From positions 2,108,001-2,172,000 of the forward strand of contig NZ_AP022598.1 of assembly GCF_010725485.1 (NCBI RefSeq): DNA of 64,000 bases. The letters run 5' to 3'. The position numbers were made by a program, and so were the translations under genes. The stretch comes from Mycolicibacterium parafortuitum. GTDB lineage: Bacteria > Actinomycetota > Actinomycetes > Mycobacteriales > Mycobacteriaceae. The notes under the pieces were generated by a model that saw only the letters and a program-made list of their open reading frames with translations, searched no databases and was not told where the DNA came from. Below, piece by piece: positions 18,903 through 27,341 of the stretch (position 1 is its first letter; each line of letters opens with the position of its first letter).

Positions 18903-18910
18903 AGGCGGTA

Positions 18911-19390
18911 ATGACGTTCCGCGTCGGTCTCGGGACCGACGTTCATCCCATCGAGGTCGGTCGTCCGTGCCGGCTGCTGTGTCTGTCGTTCGACGACGCA
19001 GACGGTTGCGCCGGACATTCTGACGGAGATGTCGCCGCCCATGCCCTCTGCGATGCGTTGCTGTCCGCAGCGGGCATGGGCGATATCGGCGAGGTCTTCG
19101 GCACCGACCAGCCGCAGTGGCGCGGCGTCAGCGGCGCCGAGATGCTGCGGCATGTTCACTCGCTGCTCAGCGCGCAGGGCCTGCGCGTCGGCAATGCCGC
19201 GATACAGGTGATCGGCAACCGCCCGAAGATCGGTCCGCGCCGTGCCGAGGCTCAGCGCGTGCTCTCCGAGTTGCTGGATGCGCCGGTCTCGGTGTCGGCC
19301 ACCACGACCGACGGTCTCGGGCTGACCGGTCGCGGGGAGGGGCTGGCGGCGATCGCGACGGCGTTGGTGCTCACCCGAGATGACCGATGA
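18911..19390 (+). CDS. ispF: 2-C-methyl-D-erythritol 2,4-cyclodiphosphate synthase
   Basis: A 159-residue IspF of the MEP isoprenoid pathway (Rv3581c). Zinc ligands Asp10 and His12 are in GTDVHPIE and a third His lies in GHSDGDV; the CMP-binding/active segment TTTDGLG is near residue 130. The enzyme cyclises CDP-ME 2-phosphate to MEcPP with release of CMP and works as a trimer. Its usual partner ispD, which precedes it in M. tuberculosis, is absent here. The last codons and stop lie inside the first copy of a 33-bp tandem repeat. Confidence 0.95.
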   Translation: MTFRVGLGTDVHPIEVGRPCRLLCLSFDDADGCAGHSDGDVAAHALCDALLSAAGMGDIGEVFGTDQPQWRGVSGAEMLRHVHSLLSAQGLRVGNAAIQVIGNRPKIGPRRAEAQRVLSELLDAPVSVSATTTDGLGLTGRGEGLAAIATALVLTRDDR

Positions 19391-19490
19391 GCGCTTGCGC
19401 GAAGAGCCGACAAGCACCGATGAGCGCTTGCGCGAAGAGCCGACGAGCACCGATGAGCGCTTGCGCGAAGAGCCGACAAGCACCGATGAG
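19383..19490 (+). repeat. 33-bp tandem direct repeat, about 3.3 copies, between ispF and cysS
   Basis: Units start at 19383, 19416, 19449 and (partial, 9 bases) 19482. The first and third full copies are identical and the second differs by one base. Each unit contains GAGCGCTTGCGCGAA, itself a partial palindrome. The first copy overlaps the end of ispF; the array ends about 35 bp before cysS. No coding frame fits it. Confidence 0.9.
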
Positions 19491-19511
19491 GGTTTAACGC
19501 GAACTGGCCGG

Positions 19512-19531
19512 TAAGCTGGCCCGTCGTGACC
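19512..19531 (+). promoter_or_regulatory. Putative -10 element (TAAGCT) for leaderless cysS
   Basis: TAAGCT at 19512-19517 ends eight bases before the cysS GTG at 19526. Sequence and spacing match the site before lysS (TAAGCTGGC, one variable base, CGTCGTGAC). No Shine-Dalgarno sequence is present. Confidence 0.5.
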
Positions 19532-20941
19532 GAACGCCCCGCAGCTGTCATGCGGCTCTATGACACTTTGTCTGGCGGTGTGCGCGATTTCGCGCCACTG
19601 CGGCCCGGCCATGTCTCCATCTACCTCTGTGGCGCCACGGTGCAGGGCCTGCCGCACATCGGGCATGTCCGCAGCGGTGTCGCGTTCGACGTACTGCGGC
19701 GCTGGCTGACCGCCAAGGGCCTGGACGTGGCGTTCATCCGCAACGTCACCGATATCGACGACAAGATCCTCAACAAGGCCGCCGACGCCGGCCGGCCGTG
19801 GTGGGAGTGGGCCGCGACCTACGAGCGGGCGTTCACGGCCGCCTACGACGCGCTGGGAGTGCTGCCCCCGTCAGCCGAGCCACGCGCCACCGGACACATC
19901 ACGCAGATGGTCGAGCTGATCGAGCGGCTCATCGAACGCGGTCATGCCTACACCGGAAACGGTGACGTCTACTTCGACGTCTCGACCCTGCCCGACTACG
20001 GCAAGCTCTCGGGGCACCGCATCGACGACGTCCATCAGGGTGAGGGCGTCGCGACCGGCAAGCGCGACCAGCGCGACTTCACGCTGTGGAAGGGCGCGAA
20101 ACCGGGTGAGCCGTCCTGGCCGACCCCGTGGGGCCGGGGCCGTCCCGGCTGGCACACCGAATGCGTCGCGATGTGCGAGTGCTATCTCGGGTCGGAGTTC
20201 GACATCCACGCCGGCGGTATGGATCTGGTGTTCCCGCACCACGAGAACGAGATCGCCCAGGCCGAAGCCGCCGGTGACGGCTTCGCCCGATTCTGGCTGC
20301 ACAACGGCTGGGTCACCATGGGTGGTGAGAAGATGAGCAAGTCGCTGGGCAATGTGCTGGCGATTCCCGCTGTGCTGCAACGGGTCCGGGCCGCCGAGCT
20401 GCGCTACTACCTGGGCAGCGCGCATTACCGTTCTATGCTGGAGTTCTCCGAGAACGCGCTGCAGGACGCGGCGAAGGCCTACAGCGGTATCGAGGATTTC
20501 CTGCACCGGGTGCGGGTGCGGGTCGGTGCGGTGGTCCCGGGGGAGTGGACGCCGAAGTTCGGCGCGGCGCTCGACGACGACCTCGCCGTGCCGGCTGCGC
20601 TGGCCGAGGTGCACGCCGCGCGGGCCGAGGGGAACCGGGCGCTCGACTCCGGGGACCACGAGAGCGCGCTGAGCCATGCGATGTCGATCCGCGCGATGAT
20701 GGGCATTCTCGGTGCGGACCCGCTCGACGAGCGCTGGGAGAACCGCGACGAGACGTCGGCGGCGCTGGCCGCGGTGGATGTGCTGGTGCATGCCGAGGTG
20801 CGGCGCCGGGAGCAAGCCCGGGCCAACAGGGACTGGGCGGAGGCCGACGCCATCCGCGACCGCCTCAAGGAGGCGGGTATCGAAGTGACCGACACCGCCG
20901 ACGGTCCGCAGTGGTCACTGGTGGACGGAGCGGACAAGTAA
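19526..20941 (+). CDS. cysS: Cysteinyl-tRNA synthetase
   Basis: A 471-residue class I cysteinyl-tRNA synthetase (Rv3580c, CysS1). HIGH motif PHIGH near residue 44 and KMSKS motif in [11 protein letters not shown] near residue 271 are intact; zinc ligands include the Cys in YLCGATVQG and later C/H residues in the CECYLG and HHENE segments. It charges tRNA-Cys in the cytoplasm. GTG at 19526 is used; the ATG at residue 9 ([10 protein letters not shown]) is possible. Its TAA overlaps the ATG of rlmB by one base. Confidence 0.95.
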   Translation: MTERPAAVMRLYDTLSGGVRDFAPLRPGHVSIYLCGATVQGLPHIGHVRSGVAFDVLRRWLTAKGLDVAFIRNVTDIDDKILNKAADAGRPWWEWAATYERAFTAAYDALGVLPPSAEPRATGHITQMVELIERLIERGHAYTGNGDVYFDVSTLPDYGKLSGHRIDDVHQGEGVATGKRDQRDFTLWKGAKPGEPSWPTPWGRGRPGWHTECVAMCECYLGSEFDIHAGGMDLVFPHHENEIAQAEAAGDGFARFWLHNGWVTMGGEKMSKSLGNVLAIPAVLQRVRAAELRYYLGSAHYRSMLEFSENALQDAAKAYSGIEDFLHRVRVRVGAVVPGEWTPKFGAALDDDLAVPAALAEVHAARAEGNRALDSGDHESALSHAMSIRAMMGILGADPLDERWENRDETSAALAAVDVLVHAEVRRREQARANRDWAEADAIRDRLKEAGIEVTDTADGPQWSLVDGADK

Positions 20942-21885
20942 TGGCAGGAAACTCGCAGCGGCGCGGAGCGGTCCGCAAGGCAGGCACCAAGAAGGGGCCC
21001 ACCGTCGGATCCGGGGGCGTCCGCCGCCGGGGCCTCGAGGGGCGCGGCGCGACCCCGCCCGCCCACGAACGTCCGCACCACCCCGCGGGCAAGCGGGCGG
21101 CCAAGGCGGCGCGTCAGGCGCAGGGCCGGCACAAGAAGACCGACGACACCGAGATCGTGCTCGGCCGTAACCCGGTGGTCGAATGCCTGCGCGCGGGTGT
21201 GCCGGCGACGGCGCTGTACGTCGCGCTGGGCGCCGAGTCCGACGAGCGACTGACCGAGGCGGTGCAGATCGCCGCGGACACCGGGATCTCCATCCTGGAG
21301 GTGCCACGGCACGACCTGGACCGGATCGCGGCCAATGGTCTGCACCAGGGCATCGCGCTGCAGGTCCCGCCCTACGTGTACGCCCATCCCGAGGACCTGC
21401 TGCGGGATGCGACCTCCGACGCGGCTCCCGCACTGCTGGTAGCGCTCGACAACATCTCCGACCCGCGCAATCTCGGCGCGATCGTGCGGTCGGTCTCCGC
21501 GTTCGGCGGCCACGGTGTGGTGCTGCCGCAACGCAGGTCGGCATCGGTCACCGCGGTCGCGTGGCGCACCAGTGCGGGTGCGGCGGCCAGGACTCCCGTC
21601 GCGCGCGCCACCAACCTGAACCGCACGCTCAAGCAGTACGCCGACGCCGGGCTGCTGGTGGTCGGCCTCGACGCGGGCGGCGACACCACGATCGACGAGA
21701 TCGACGGCACCGCACCGATGGTGGTCGTGGTCGGATCCGAGGGCAAGGGACTGTCGCGGCTGGTGCGGGAGAACTGCGACCAGATCGTGTCGATCCCGAT
21801 GGCGGGCCCGACGGAGTCGTTGAACGCCTCCGTCGCCGCGGGTGTGGTGCTCGCCGAGATCGCGCGCCAGCGCAGGACGGGCTAG
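20941..21885 (+). CDS. rlmB: 23S rRNA (guanosine-2'-O-)-methyltransferase RlmB
   Basis: A 314-residue SpoU/TrmH (SPOUT) RNA methyltransferase, homologue of Rv3579c. A basic disordered N-terminus (about 1-65) is followed by a substrate-binding domain ([11 protein letters not shown]) and a knotted SAM-binding domain with motif 1 [15 protein letters not shown], motif 2 GSEGKGLS and motif 3 [15 protein letters not shown]. The likely target is the 2'-hydroxyl of a conserved guanosine in the 23S peptidyl-transferase region. Its stop TAG is part of a CTAG that also supplies the stop of the convergent arsB-like gene. Confidence 0.93.
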   Translation: MAGNSQRRGAVRKAGTKKGPTVGSGGVRRRGLEGRGATPPAHERPHHPAGKRAAKAARQAQGRHKKTDDTEIVLGRNPVVECLRAGVPATALYVALGAESDERLTEAVQIAADTGISILEVPRHDLDRIAANGLHQGIALQVPPYVYAHPEDLLRDATSDAAPALLVALDNISDPRNLGAIVRSVSAFGGHGVVLPQRRSASVTAVAWRTSAGAAARTPVARATNLNRTLKQYADAGLLVVGLDAGGDTTIDEIDGTAPMVVVVGSEGKGLSRLVRENCDQIVSIPMAGPTESLNASVAAGVVLAEIARQRRTG

Positions 21886-23123
21886 AGCCCGACCAACTGG
21901 ATCCAGGCCCACAGGCCGAGTACAGCGGCGATCAGCGCCGCCGGGGTGGTGATCAGCCCCACCCGGCTGAACTCGGCGAACCCCGCCTTCAGGTCCCGCC
22001 GAACCACGCTGCGCCACAACAGGTTCGCCAGTGATCCCACGTAGGTGAGATTGGGTCCGATGTTGACCCCGATCAGCACCGCCAGCACTGCCGCCGGGCC
22101 CGCAGTGGTCACCAGCGGCAACAGCACCAGCACGGCGGGCAGGTTGTTCACCAGGTTGGACAGCGCGGCGGCGACCGCGGCGATGCCGAGCAGTGCCGCC
22201 AGCCCGGTCCCGTCGGGGATGATCCGATGCATCGCCGGCTCCAGGCCGTTGCGCATCACCGCGTCGACCACCACGCCCAGGCACAGGACGAACGCCAGGA
22301 ACGGGACGTCGAGCGCCGCAGCTATTTTCGGGACGGTGGTGCGCCGGGTTGCCAGTGCCCGCACCCCGAGGACCACCGCGCCCGCCAGTGCCGCCCAGGC
22401 CGGCGAATGGCCCAGCAGCGATGTCACGGCGAACCCGGCCAGGGTGAGACCGACGACCGCCAGAGCGAACATCGGGATCTCCACCGGTTCCGGGGCGGTC
22501 GGCGGCCGCGGGTCCACCGCCAGGTCCTTGGCGAAAATCCAACGCAACAGCAGGAACTCGACGGCGATCGCGGCGATCCACGGCAGCGTCATCGCGGCGG
22601 TGAAATGCAGGAAGGACAGTCCGGCCGCGCTGAACGCCAGCAGGTTGGTCAGGTTCGACACCGGCAGCAGCAGCGACGCGCTGTTGGCCATGTGCGCCGT
22701 CGCGTAGGCGTGCGGACGGGCCGGAACCGACAACACGCGCGCGGTCGCCAGCACCACCGGGGTCAGCAGCACGACGGTGGCGTCCAGGCTCAGGATCGCG
22801 GTCACGGCCGCAGATATCGCGAACACCGAAGCGAGCAGCCGGTTCTGGCCGCCCGAGTTGATCCGCGCCATCACGGTACCCGCCGCGTGGAACAGCCCGA
22901 TGTCGTCGCACAGCCGTGCCAGCACCAGCACCGCGGCGAGGAATCCGACCACCGGCGCGAGGCCGGCGACCTGCTCGACGGCGTCGTCCCAGGAGATCGC
23001 ACCCGCCGCGATGAGCAGACCCGCGGCGGGCACCGCGACCACCGCTTCGGGCCACCGGTGCGGGCGTAGCAGCGCGAACCCGAGCACCGCGGCCAGCGCG
23101 GCGACCGAGAGGATCAGCTCCAC
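21882..23123 (-). CDS. ArsB/SLC13-type anion permease
   Basis: A 413-residue integral membrane protein with about 11-12 transmembrane helices, of the ArsB/NhaD/SLC13 superfamily and matching Rv3578 (annotated arsB2). Paired family features are visible: re-entrant helical regions with [13 protein letters not shown] and [14 protein letters not shown] in the first half, and [15 protein letters not shown] and [16 protein letters not shown] in the second. It may export arsenite or another anion; no arsR, arsC or arsenic gene adjoins it, so the substrate is inferred only from family. GTG at 23123 overlaps the end of the upstream gene by ten bases. Confidence 0.85.
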   Translation of the reverse strand: MELILSVAALAAVLGFALLRPHRWPEAVVAVPAAGLLIAAGAISWDDAVEQVAGLAPVVGFLAAVLVLARLCDDIGLFHAAGTVMARINSGGQNRLLASVFAISAAVTAILSLDATVVLLTPVVLATARVLSVPARPHAYATAHMANSASLLLPVSNLTNLLAFSAAGLSFLHFTAAMTLPWIAAIAVEFLLLRWIFAKDLAVDPRPPTAPEPVEIPMFALAVVGLTLAGFAVTSLLGHSPAWAALAGAVVLGVRALATRRTTVPKIAAALDVPFLAFVLCLGVVVDAVMRNGLEPAMHRIIPDGTGLAALLGIAAVAAALSNLVNNLPAVLVLLPLVTTAGPAAVLAVLIGVNIGPNLTYVGSLANLLWRSVVRRDLKAGFAEFSRVGLITTPAALIAAVLGLWAWIQLVGL

Positions 23124-24028
23124 GGGTCCGCCGGTTGCCACAGCGTCGGCAGGTGCAGGCCGACACCGTCCTCGCCGGCGAGCCGGCCCAGGATCCGCAT
23201 CGACACGTCGAGGTCGTCGGCGGCGAACGGCAATGCCCGCAGCGGCTTGTGCAACGGCCGGAAGAAGTCGTCCCAGTGGATCAGCACCACCCGGGCGGCG
23301 CCGACGGTGCGCACGGTCTCGGTCCAGTAGTCGACGAGATAGCGCTCCGGCTGCAGACCGAGCAGAGCCACACCGAGATACACGACGTCGGCCCGCGCGT
23401 CCGCCAGCGCGCCGGGGACGAAGCCGGCGCTGCCGACGACCAGAAGCGTCCGTCCGGTGGGCCGGTGGCGCACCAACGTCGACCACGCCTCCCCGCAGCG
23501 GTACGCGGATGCGCGTGCCGGCGGCACCACCGGTGCGGTGACGGGTCCGGGAAAACGGTCAGGTGGGCAGTGCGCGCCCTCGACCAGGGTGATGTCGAAG
23601 TTGCCCGCGGCCACGGCCCGCCCGGGCGTGACGACCTCGACCAGGTCCAGGCCGTGTCCGCGGCCGATGTGCGCGGTCGACTGCCCGCCGATGAGCCGGG
23701 CCCCGGTGCGCCGGGCCACCTCGGCGGAGTCCAGCGCGTGGTCGTAGTGGGTGTGCACCGGGGTCACCGCGTCCAGGCGCCGCACGTTCAGACGCCCGAG
23801 AGCGGCGTCGATGCGCGCCCGGGACGACGCGAGTGGTCGTGCCGCGACGCTGAGAAGGCCGGGCCGGGAGAAGAATCCGTCGGTCATCACCGCCGAGTCG
23901 CCGTCGTCGACGAGCAGGGTGGTGACCCCCGCCCATGACACGGTCAGCGGCGCGGACGGCCCCGCCGGAGGCAGATCGAAATACCGTGCGTAGGCCCCGA
24001 GATCAGGCCGCCCGGGCTTGAGGCGCAT
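23114..24028 (-). CDS. Metallo-beta-lactamase-fold hydrolase
   Basis: A 304-residue MBL-fold protein (Rv3577-like). The metal motif HTHYDHALD near residue 92 gives the HxHxDH signature. Other ligands are probably the His in EGAHCPPD near residue 151 and the late VLIHWDD near residue 255. No signal peptide is clear. The protein is probably a cytoplasmic hydrolase similar to UlaG-type proteins; the substrate is unknown. It overlaps arsB by ten bases and follows the MFS gene by nine, suggesting one transcript. Confidence 0.8.
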   Translation of the reverse strand: MRLKPGRPDLGAYARYFDLPPAGPSAPLTVSWAGVTTLLVDDGDSAVMTDGFFSRPGLLSVAARPLASSRARIDAALGRLNVRRLDAVTPVHTHYDHALDSAEVARRTGARLIGGQSTAHIGRGHGLDLVEVVTPGRAVAAGNFDITLVEGAHCPPDRFPGPVTAPVVPPARASAYRCGEAWSTLVRHRPTGRTLLVVGSAGFVPGALADARADVVYLGVALLGLQPERYLVDYWTETVRTVGAARVVLIHWDDFFRPLHKPLRALPFAADDLDVSMRILGRLAGEDGVGLHLPTLWQPADPWS

Positions 24029-24037
24029 CCCGCCACC

Positions 24038-25240
24038 TTAAGCAGTGCGCGCCGCCCGCACGCTGCGCCGCCCGGCGACCGCGGCGCCCAGGCAGGCCGC
24101 TGCCACCGTGCCCGCGAACCACGGGAACACCGACGCGATGTCCCACCGCGTCGCGGCCCAGCCGGCGACCAGTGTCGGCACCGCCATCGACGAGTACGCC
24201 AGCAGGTAGAACGCCGACATCGTCTCGCCGCGCTTGCCCGCGGGCACGACATCGGACAGGTGCCGCAGCGACCCGCCGAAACCCAGCCCGAACGTCGCGC
24301 CGAGCAGCGCGGCGGCGACGAACACCAGCTGCCACTGATGGGTCAGCAGCACCGGGATGGTCACCAGCAACGCGACGGCCATGCCGGCGTCACCGATGAT
24401 CGCCGCGTACCTCGCGGGCACCCGGGTGGCGGCCAGCTGGGCCAGCGCCGCGGCGAAGGCCGTGGTGCCGACCACCGCGCCGCCGAAGACGAGGTTGTCG
24501 ATGTGGGTCTGGCGGGCGGCCAGCGACGGGTACAGCGACAGCAGCACGCCGAGCACGGACCAGGACGCCATCGCCCCGAGTGCTGAGAACCAGAAGTCGG
24601 CACGGATCTCGGCGGGCACGGCGGGCCGGGCGATCCTGATCGGGCCGCGGGTGCGCTCGGTGTGCGGTTCGCGCAGCGCGAGGACGCCGACGCCGACGAT
24701 CAGGCAGATGACCGCGACCACCGCGTACGGCGTGCGCAGCGGGTGCGGTGCGTACTGGGCCAGCAGCGCCGAGCCGAGGATGGCGACGGTCATCCCGATG
24801 TTGAACGCGACGCCGCTGAGTTGGCCGGCGCGCACGCCGTGGTCGGGTCGCAGGTCCAGCAGGGCGGCCGCCCCGGCGACGACGATCGATCCGACCGCGG
24901 CGCCGTGGATGGTGCGTGCGAGCAGCAGCAGCGCCATGCTGTCGGCGATCAGGAACACCCCGAGCCCGACCAGCAGCGCGATCAGCGCCCCGACCAGGAC
25001 CGGCTTACGGCCGACGACGTCGGAGATCTTCCCCGACACCAGCACCGCGCCGAGGGCGGCGATCGCGTAGACCGCGAACACGATCGTGGTGGCCAGCGGC
25101 GACAGGTGCCAGTTCGACTCGTAGATGCCGTACAGCGGGGCGGGCAGCCCGGAGACCCCGAGGGCGACACCGCTGAGGACCAGCAGCAGCGGGTAGGCCC
25201 ACCGCTGTGTCTCTCCGATCGAGCGCTCGAGCGCGACCAT
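24038..25240 (-). CDS. Major facilitator superfamily exporter
   Basis: A 400-residue MFS transporter with 12 predicted helices. The family A-motif GKISDVVGRKP lies between helices 2 and 3 (about residues 70-80). It resembles drug-efflux MFS proteins. A divergent ArsR-type regulator and a 9-bp inverted repeat between the two starts suggest that its expression is induced by a ligand or metal. Downstream MBL-fold and ArsB-like genes are within ten bases of each other and may share its promoter. The substrate cannot be deduced. Confidence 0.85.
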   Translation of the reverse strand: MVALERSIGETQRWAYPLLLVLSGVALGVSGLPAPLYGIYESNWHLSPLATTIVFAVYAIAALGAVLVSGKISDVVGRKPVLVGALIALLVGLGVFLIADSMALLLLARTIHGAAVGSIVVAGAAALLDLRPDHGVRAGQLSGVAFNIGMTVAILGSALLAQYAPHPLRTPYAVVAVICLIVGVGVLALREPHTERTRGPIRIARPAVPAEIRADFWFSALGAMASWSVLGVLLSLYPSLAARQTHIDNLVFGGAVVGTTAFAAALAQLAATRVPARYAAIIGDAGMAVALLVTIPVLLTHQWQLVFVAAALLGATFGLGFGGSLRHLSDVVPAGKRGETMSAFYLLAYSSMAVPTLVAGWAATRWDIASVFPWFAGTVAAACLGAAVAGRRSVRAARTA

Positions 25241-25284
25241 GCGGTGTCACCTCCCGTCGGGCTTTTGACAGTCGTTTCGAAGTC

Positions 25285-25317
25285 GTCGAACCCGATCGAC
25301 CGTACGCTGGGTTCGAC
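25285..25317. promoter_or_regulatory. 9-bp inverted repeat, likely ArsR-family operator
   Basis: GTCGAACCC (25285-25293) and GGGTTCGAC (25309-25317) are perfect complements around a 15-base spacer in the 111-bp gap between the divergent MFS and ArsR genes. One site here could control both genes. Confidence 0.65.
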
Positions 25318-25351
25318 GTAGATCAAACCGGATAGGACGAGGGTTATTCCC

Positions 25352-25687
25352 ATGGCCGACGACGTGCAGGTGGCAGGGCTTGAGCAGCAGGGTGTCGCCC
25401 CGGTGCAGCAGGTGCTCGCCGCGTTGCACGACCCGGTCCGTCTGGAGATCGTGCGCCGGCTCTACAACGCCGGGGCGGCGGTGCAGTGCGGCGCGCTCTA
25501 CGACGGCATCAACAAATCGACGGCCACGCATCACTTCAAGACGCTGCGAGAGGCGGGCTTGACCGAGCGGTTGGTCATCGACGGGCTCACCCATCAGCGG
25601 CTGCGCCGCGCCGAGGTCGACGCGGCGATGCCGGGCCTGCTCGACAGCGTGGTGCGCACCGCCAATGCGGAGGCCGGCGTCAGCTGA
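25352..25687 (+). CDS. ArsR-family winged-helix regulator
   Basis: A 111-residue ArsR-type helix-turn-helix protein. The recognition region reads INKSTATHHFKTLREAG (about residues 53-69) and the wing is LVIDGLTHQRLRRAEVD. It lacks the ELCVCDL-type metal site of ArsR/SmtB and has just one Cys, so it is probably not an arsenite sensor of the classical kind. It likely represses the divergent MFS gene. ATG at 25352 follows a GGACGAGGG ribosome binding site. Its 3' end overlaps convergent pxpA by eight bases. Confidence 0.88.
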   Translation: MADDVQVAGLEQQGVAPVQQVLAALHDPVRLEIVRRLYNAGAAVQCGALYDGINKSTATHHFKTLREAGLTERLVIDGLTHQRLRRAEVDAAMPGLLDSVVRTANAEAGVS

Positions 25688-26438
25688 ACGGGGTCAGCGT
25701 GACACCCGCGTCGACCAGTCTTGCGCGCACCGCGGTCGCGATCTGCACCGCGCCGGGTGAATCCCCGTGCACGCACACGGAACTGACCGTGATCGGGATC
25801 GTGGAGCCGTCGACGGCGTCCACTCGGCCCTTGGTGACCATCGAGATCACCCGGTCGGCGATCTCGTCGACATCGTGGAGCACTGAATTGCGTTCGCGCC
25901 GCGACACCAGCTGGCCGTCGGGCCGGTAGGCGCGGTCGGCGAACGCCTCCGGCACCGTGCGTAGGCCGAGTTCGTCTGCGGCGCCGAAGAATACCGAGCC
26001 GGCCAGGCCGAGAACCGGTAGCGTCGGGTCGACGGCATGTACCGCTGCCGCCACGGCGTGCGCCTGGTGACGGTTGGTGACGATCGAGTTGTACAGCGCC
26101 CCATGGGGTTTGACGTAAGAGACGGTGGTCCCGGCCGCGCGTGCCAGCGCCTGGAGCGCGCCGATCTGGTACATCACGTCGGCGGTCAGATCCTCGCTGC
26201 TGACGTCGATGAAGCGTCTGCCGAAGCCGGCCAGGTCACGGTAGCTGACCTGCGCGCCGACGCGGACGCCGCGCTGCGCGGCGGCACGGCACACCGCCGC
26301 CAGGTTCGCCGGGTCGCCGGCGTGGAATCCGCACGCGACGTTGGCTGAGGTGACGATGTCGAGCATTGCGTCGTCGTCGCCGAGCGTCCACACGCCGAAC
26401 CCCTCGCCGAGGTCGGCGTTGAGGTCGACGGACGTCAT
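25680..26438 (-). CDS. pxpA: 5-oxoprolinase subunit A (LamB/YcsF family)
   Basis: A 252-residue LamB/YcsF protein. Signatures include DLNADLGEGFG at residues 5-15, ANVACGFHAGDP at about 33-44 and VKPHGALYN near 109. In bacteria PxpA works with PxpB and PxpC to open 5-oxoproline (pyroglutamate) with ATP. Neither pxpB nor pxpC adjoins it here, so the partners must be elsewhere or the role differs. Start ATG at 26438. Confidence 0.88.
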   Translation of the reverse strand: MTSVDLNADLGEGFGVWTLGDDDAMLDIVTSANVACGFHAGDPANLAAVCRAAAQRGVRVGAQVSYRDLAGFGRRFIDVSSEDLTADVMYQIGALQALARAAGTTVSYVKPHGALYNSIVTNRHQAHAVAAAVHAVDPTLPVLGLAGSVFFGAADELGLRTVPEAFADRAYRPDGQLVSRRERNSVLHDVDEIADRVISMVTKGRVDAVDGSTIPITVSSVCVHGDSPGAVQIATAVRARLVDAGVTLTPFS

Positions 26439-26497
26439 GGCCCCAACCCTAATGCGGTGAGCGGCGGCGGCAGGCCCACCGGTGCGACCATGGTCAG

Positions 26498-27337
26498 ATG
26501 TCGCGCTCCGATGTGTTCGTCACCGCCGCCGAGCTGGCCCGGATGCTCTCCGACGGCGCGCCCGTCGCGATCCTGGACGTGCGCTGGGAGTTGACCGCGC
26601 CCGACGGCCGCGAGGTCTACGAGCGCGGCCACGTGCCCGGGGCGGTGTACGTCTCACTGGACGACGAGCTGACCGATCACAGCGTGCCAGGTCGCGGCAG
26701 GCATCCGCTGCCGACGGGCGCGGCGGTGCAGGAGGCCGCCCGCCGGTGGGGACTGCGTGACGGCGTGCCCACCGTCGTGTACGACGACTGGAACCGTGCC
26801 GGCTCAGCCCGGGCCTGGTGGGTGCTGACCGCGGCCGGTATCGAGGACGTCCGGATTCTCGACGGCGGACTCGGCGCGTGGACCGCCGACGGAGGCGCGC
26901 TGGAATCCGGTCCGGTGACTCCGCCGCCCGGCGACGCCACGGTGCGGTTTCCGGACCTGTACGACGGCGCCCTGCCGACTGTGACCGCCGATGAGCTCGC
27001 CGGGTTCGCCGGGGTGGTGCTCGACGCGCGCGCCCCGGAACGGTTCCGCGGGGAGACCGAGCCGGTCGATCCGGTGGCCGGCCACATCCCGGGCGCGGCC
27101 AACGCACCGAGCACATCGCTGCTCGCCCCGGACGGCACGGTCCTGCCCGGCTCCGAACTGACCGGCGTGCTCGACCGGATCGGGACCGGCGATGTCGCGG
27201 TGTATTGCGGTTCGGGAGTGACGGCCGCGGTGACCGTCGCCGCGCTGCGGGCGTGCGACGTCGAGGCCCGGTTGTTCCCGGGATCGTGGTCACAGTGGTC
27301 GGCGGATCCGGCGAGGCCGGTCGCCACCGGAGAATGA
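26498..27337 (+). CDS. Tandem-rhodanese sulfurtransferase
   Basis: A 279-residue two-domain rhodanese. The N-terminal domain (about 5-125) is non-catalytic with AILDVRWEL; the C-terminal domain (about 155-275) carries the active-site Cys in YCGSGVTA. The CGSGVT loop is typical of 3-mercaptopyruvate/thiosulfate sulfurtransferases such as SseA/SseB. It probably transfers sulfane sulfur to cyanide or thiols in the cytoplasm. ATG at 26498 is used. I do not assign the gene symbol because mycobacteria have several paralogues. Confidence 0.87.
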   Translation: MSRSDVFVTAAELARMLSDGAPVAILDVRWELTAPDGREVYERGHVPGAVYVSLDDELTDHSVPGRGRHPLPTGAAVQEAARRWGLRDGVPTVVYDDWNRAGSARAWWVLTAAGIEDVRILDGGLGAWTADGGALESGPVTPPPGDATVRFPDLYDGALPTVTADELAGFAGVVLDARAPERFRGETEPVDPVAGHIPGAANAPSTSLLAPDGTVLPGSELTGVLDRIGTGDVAVYCGSGVTAAVTVAALRACDVEARLFPGSWSQWSADPARPVATGE

Positions 27338-27341
27338 CGGG

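Noticed and set aside
19383..19490. CRISPR array
   Set aside because: The repeats are head-to-tail without spacers and no cas gene is near.
21882..23123. Arsenic resistance operon
   Set aside because: Only an ArsB-like permease is present; the ArsR-type gene 2.2 kb away lacks a metal site and is divergent from an MFS gene. No arsC or arsM was seen.
20479..23166. 895-codon open frame on the minus strand
   Set aside because: It is antisense to cysS and rlmB and out of frame with arsB and the MBL-fold gene. Its translation is Arg/Gly-rich without domains, which is typical of high-GC shadow frames.
25680..26438. Complete 5-oxoprolinase operon
   Set aside because: No pxpB or pxpC frames adjoin pxpA on either side; the neighbours are a rhodanese and an ArsR gene.
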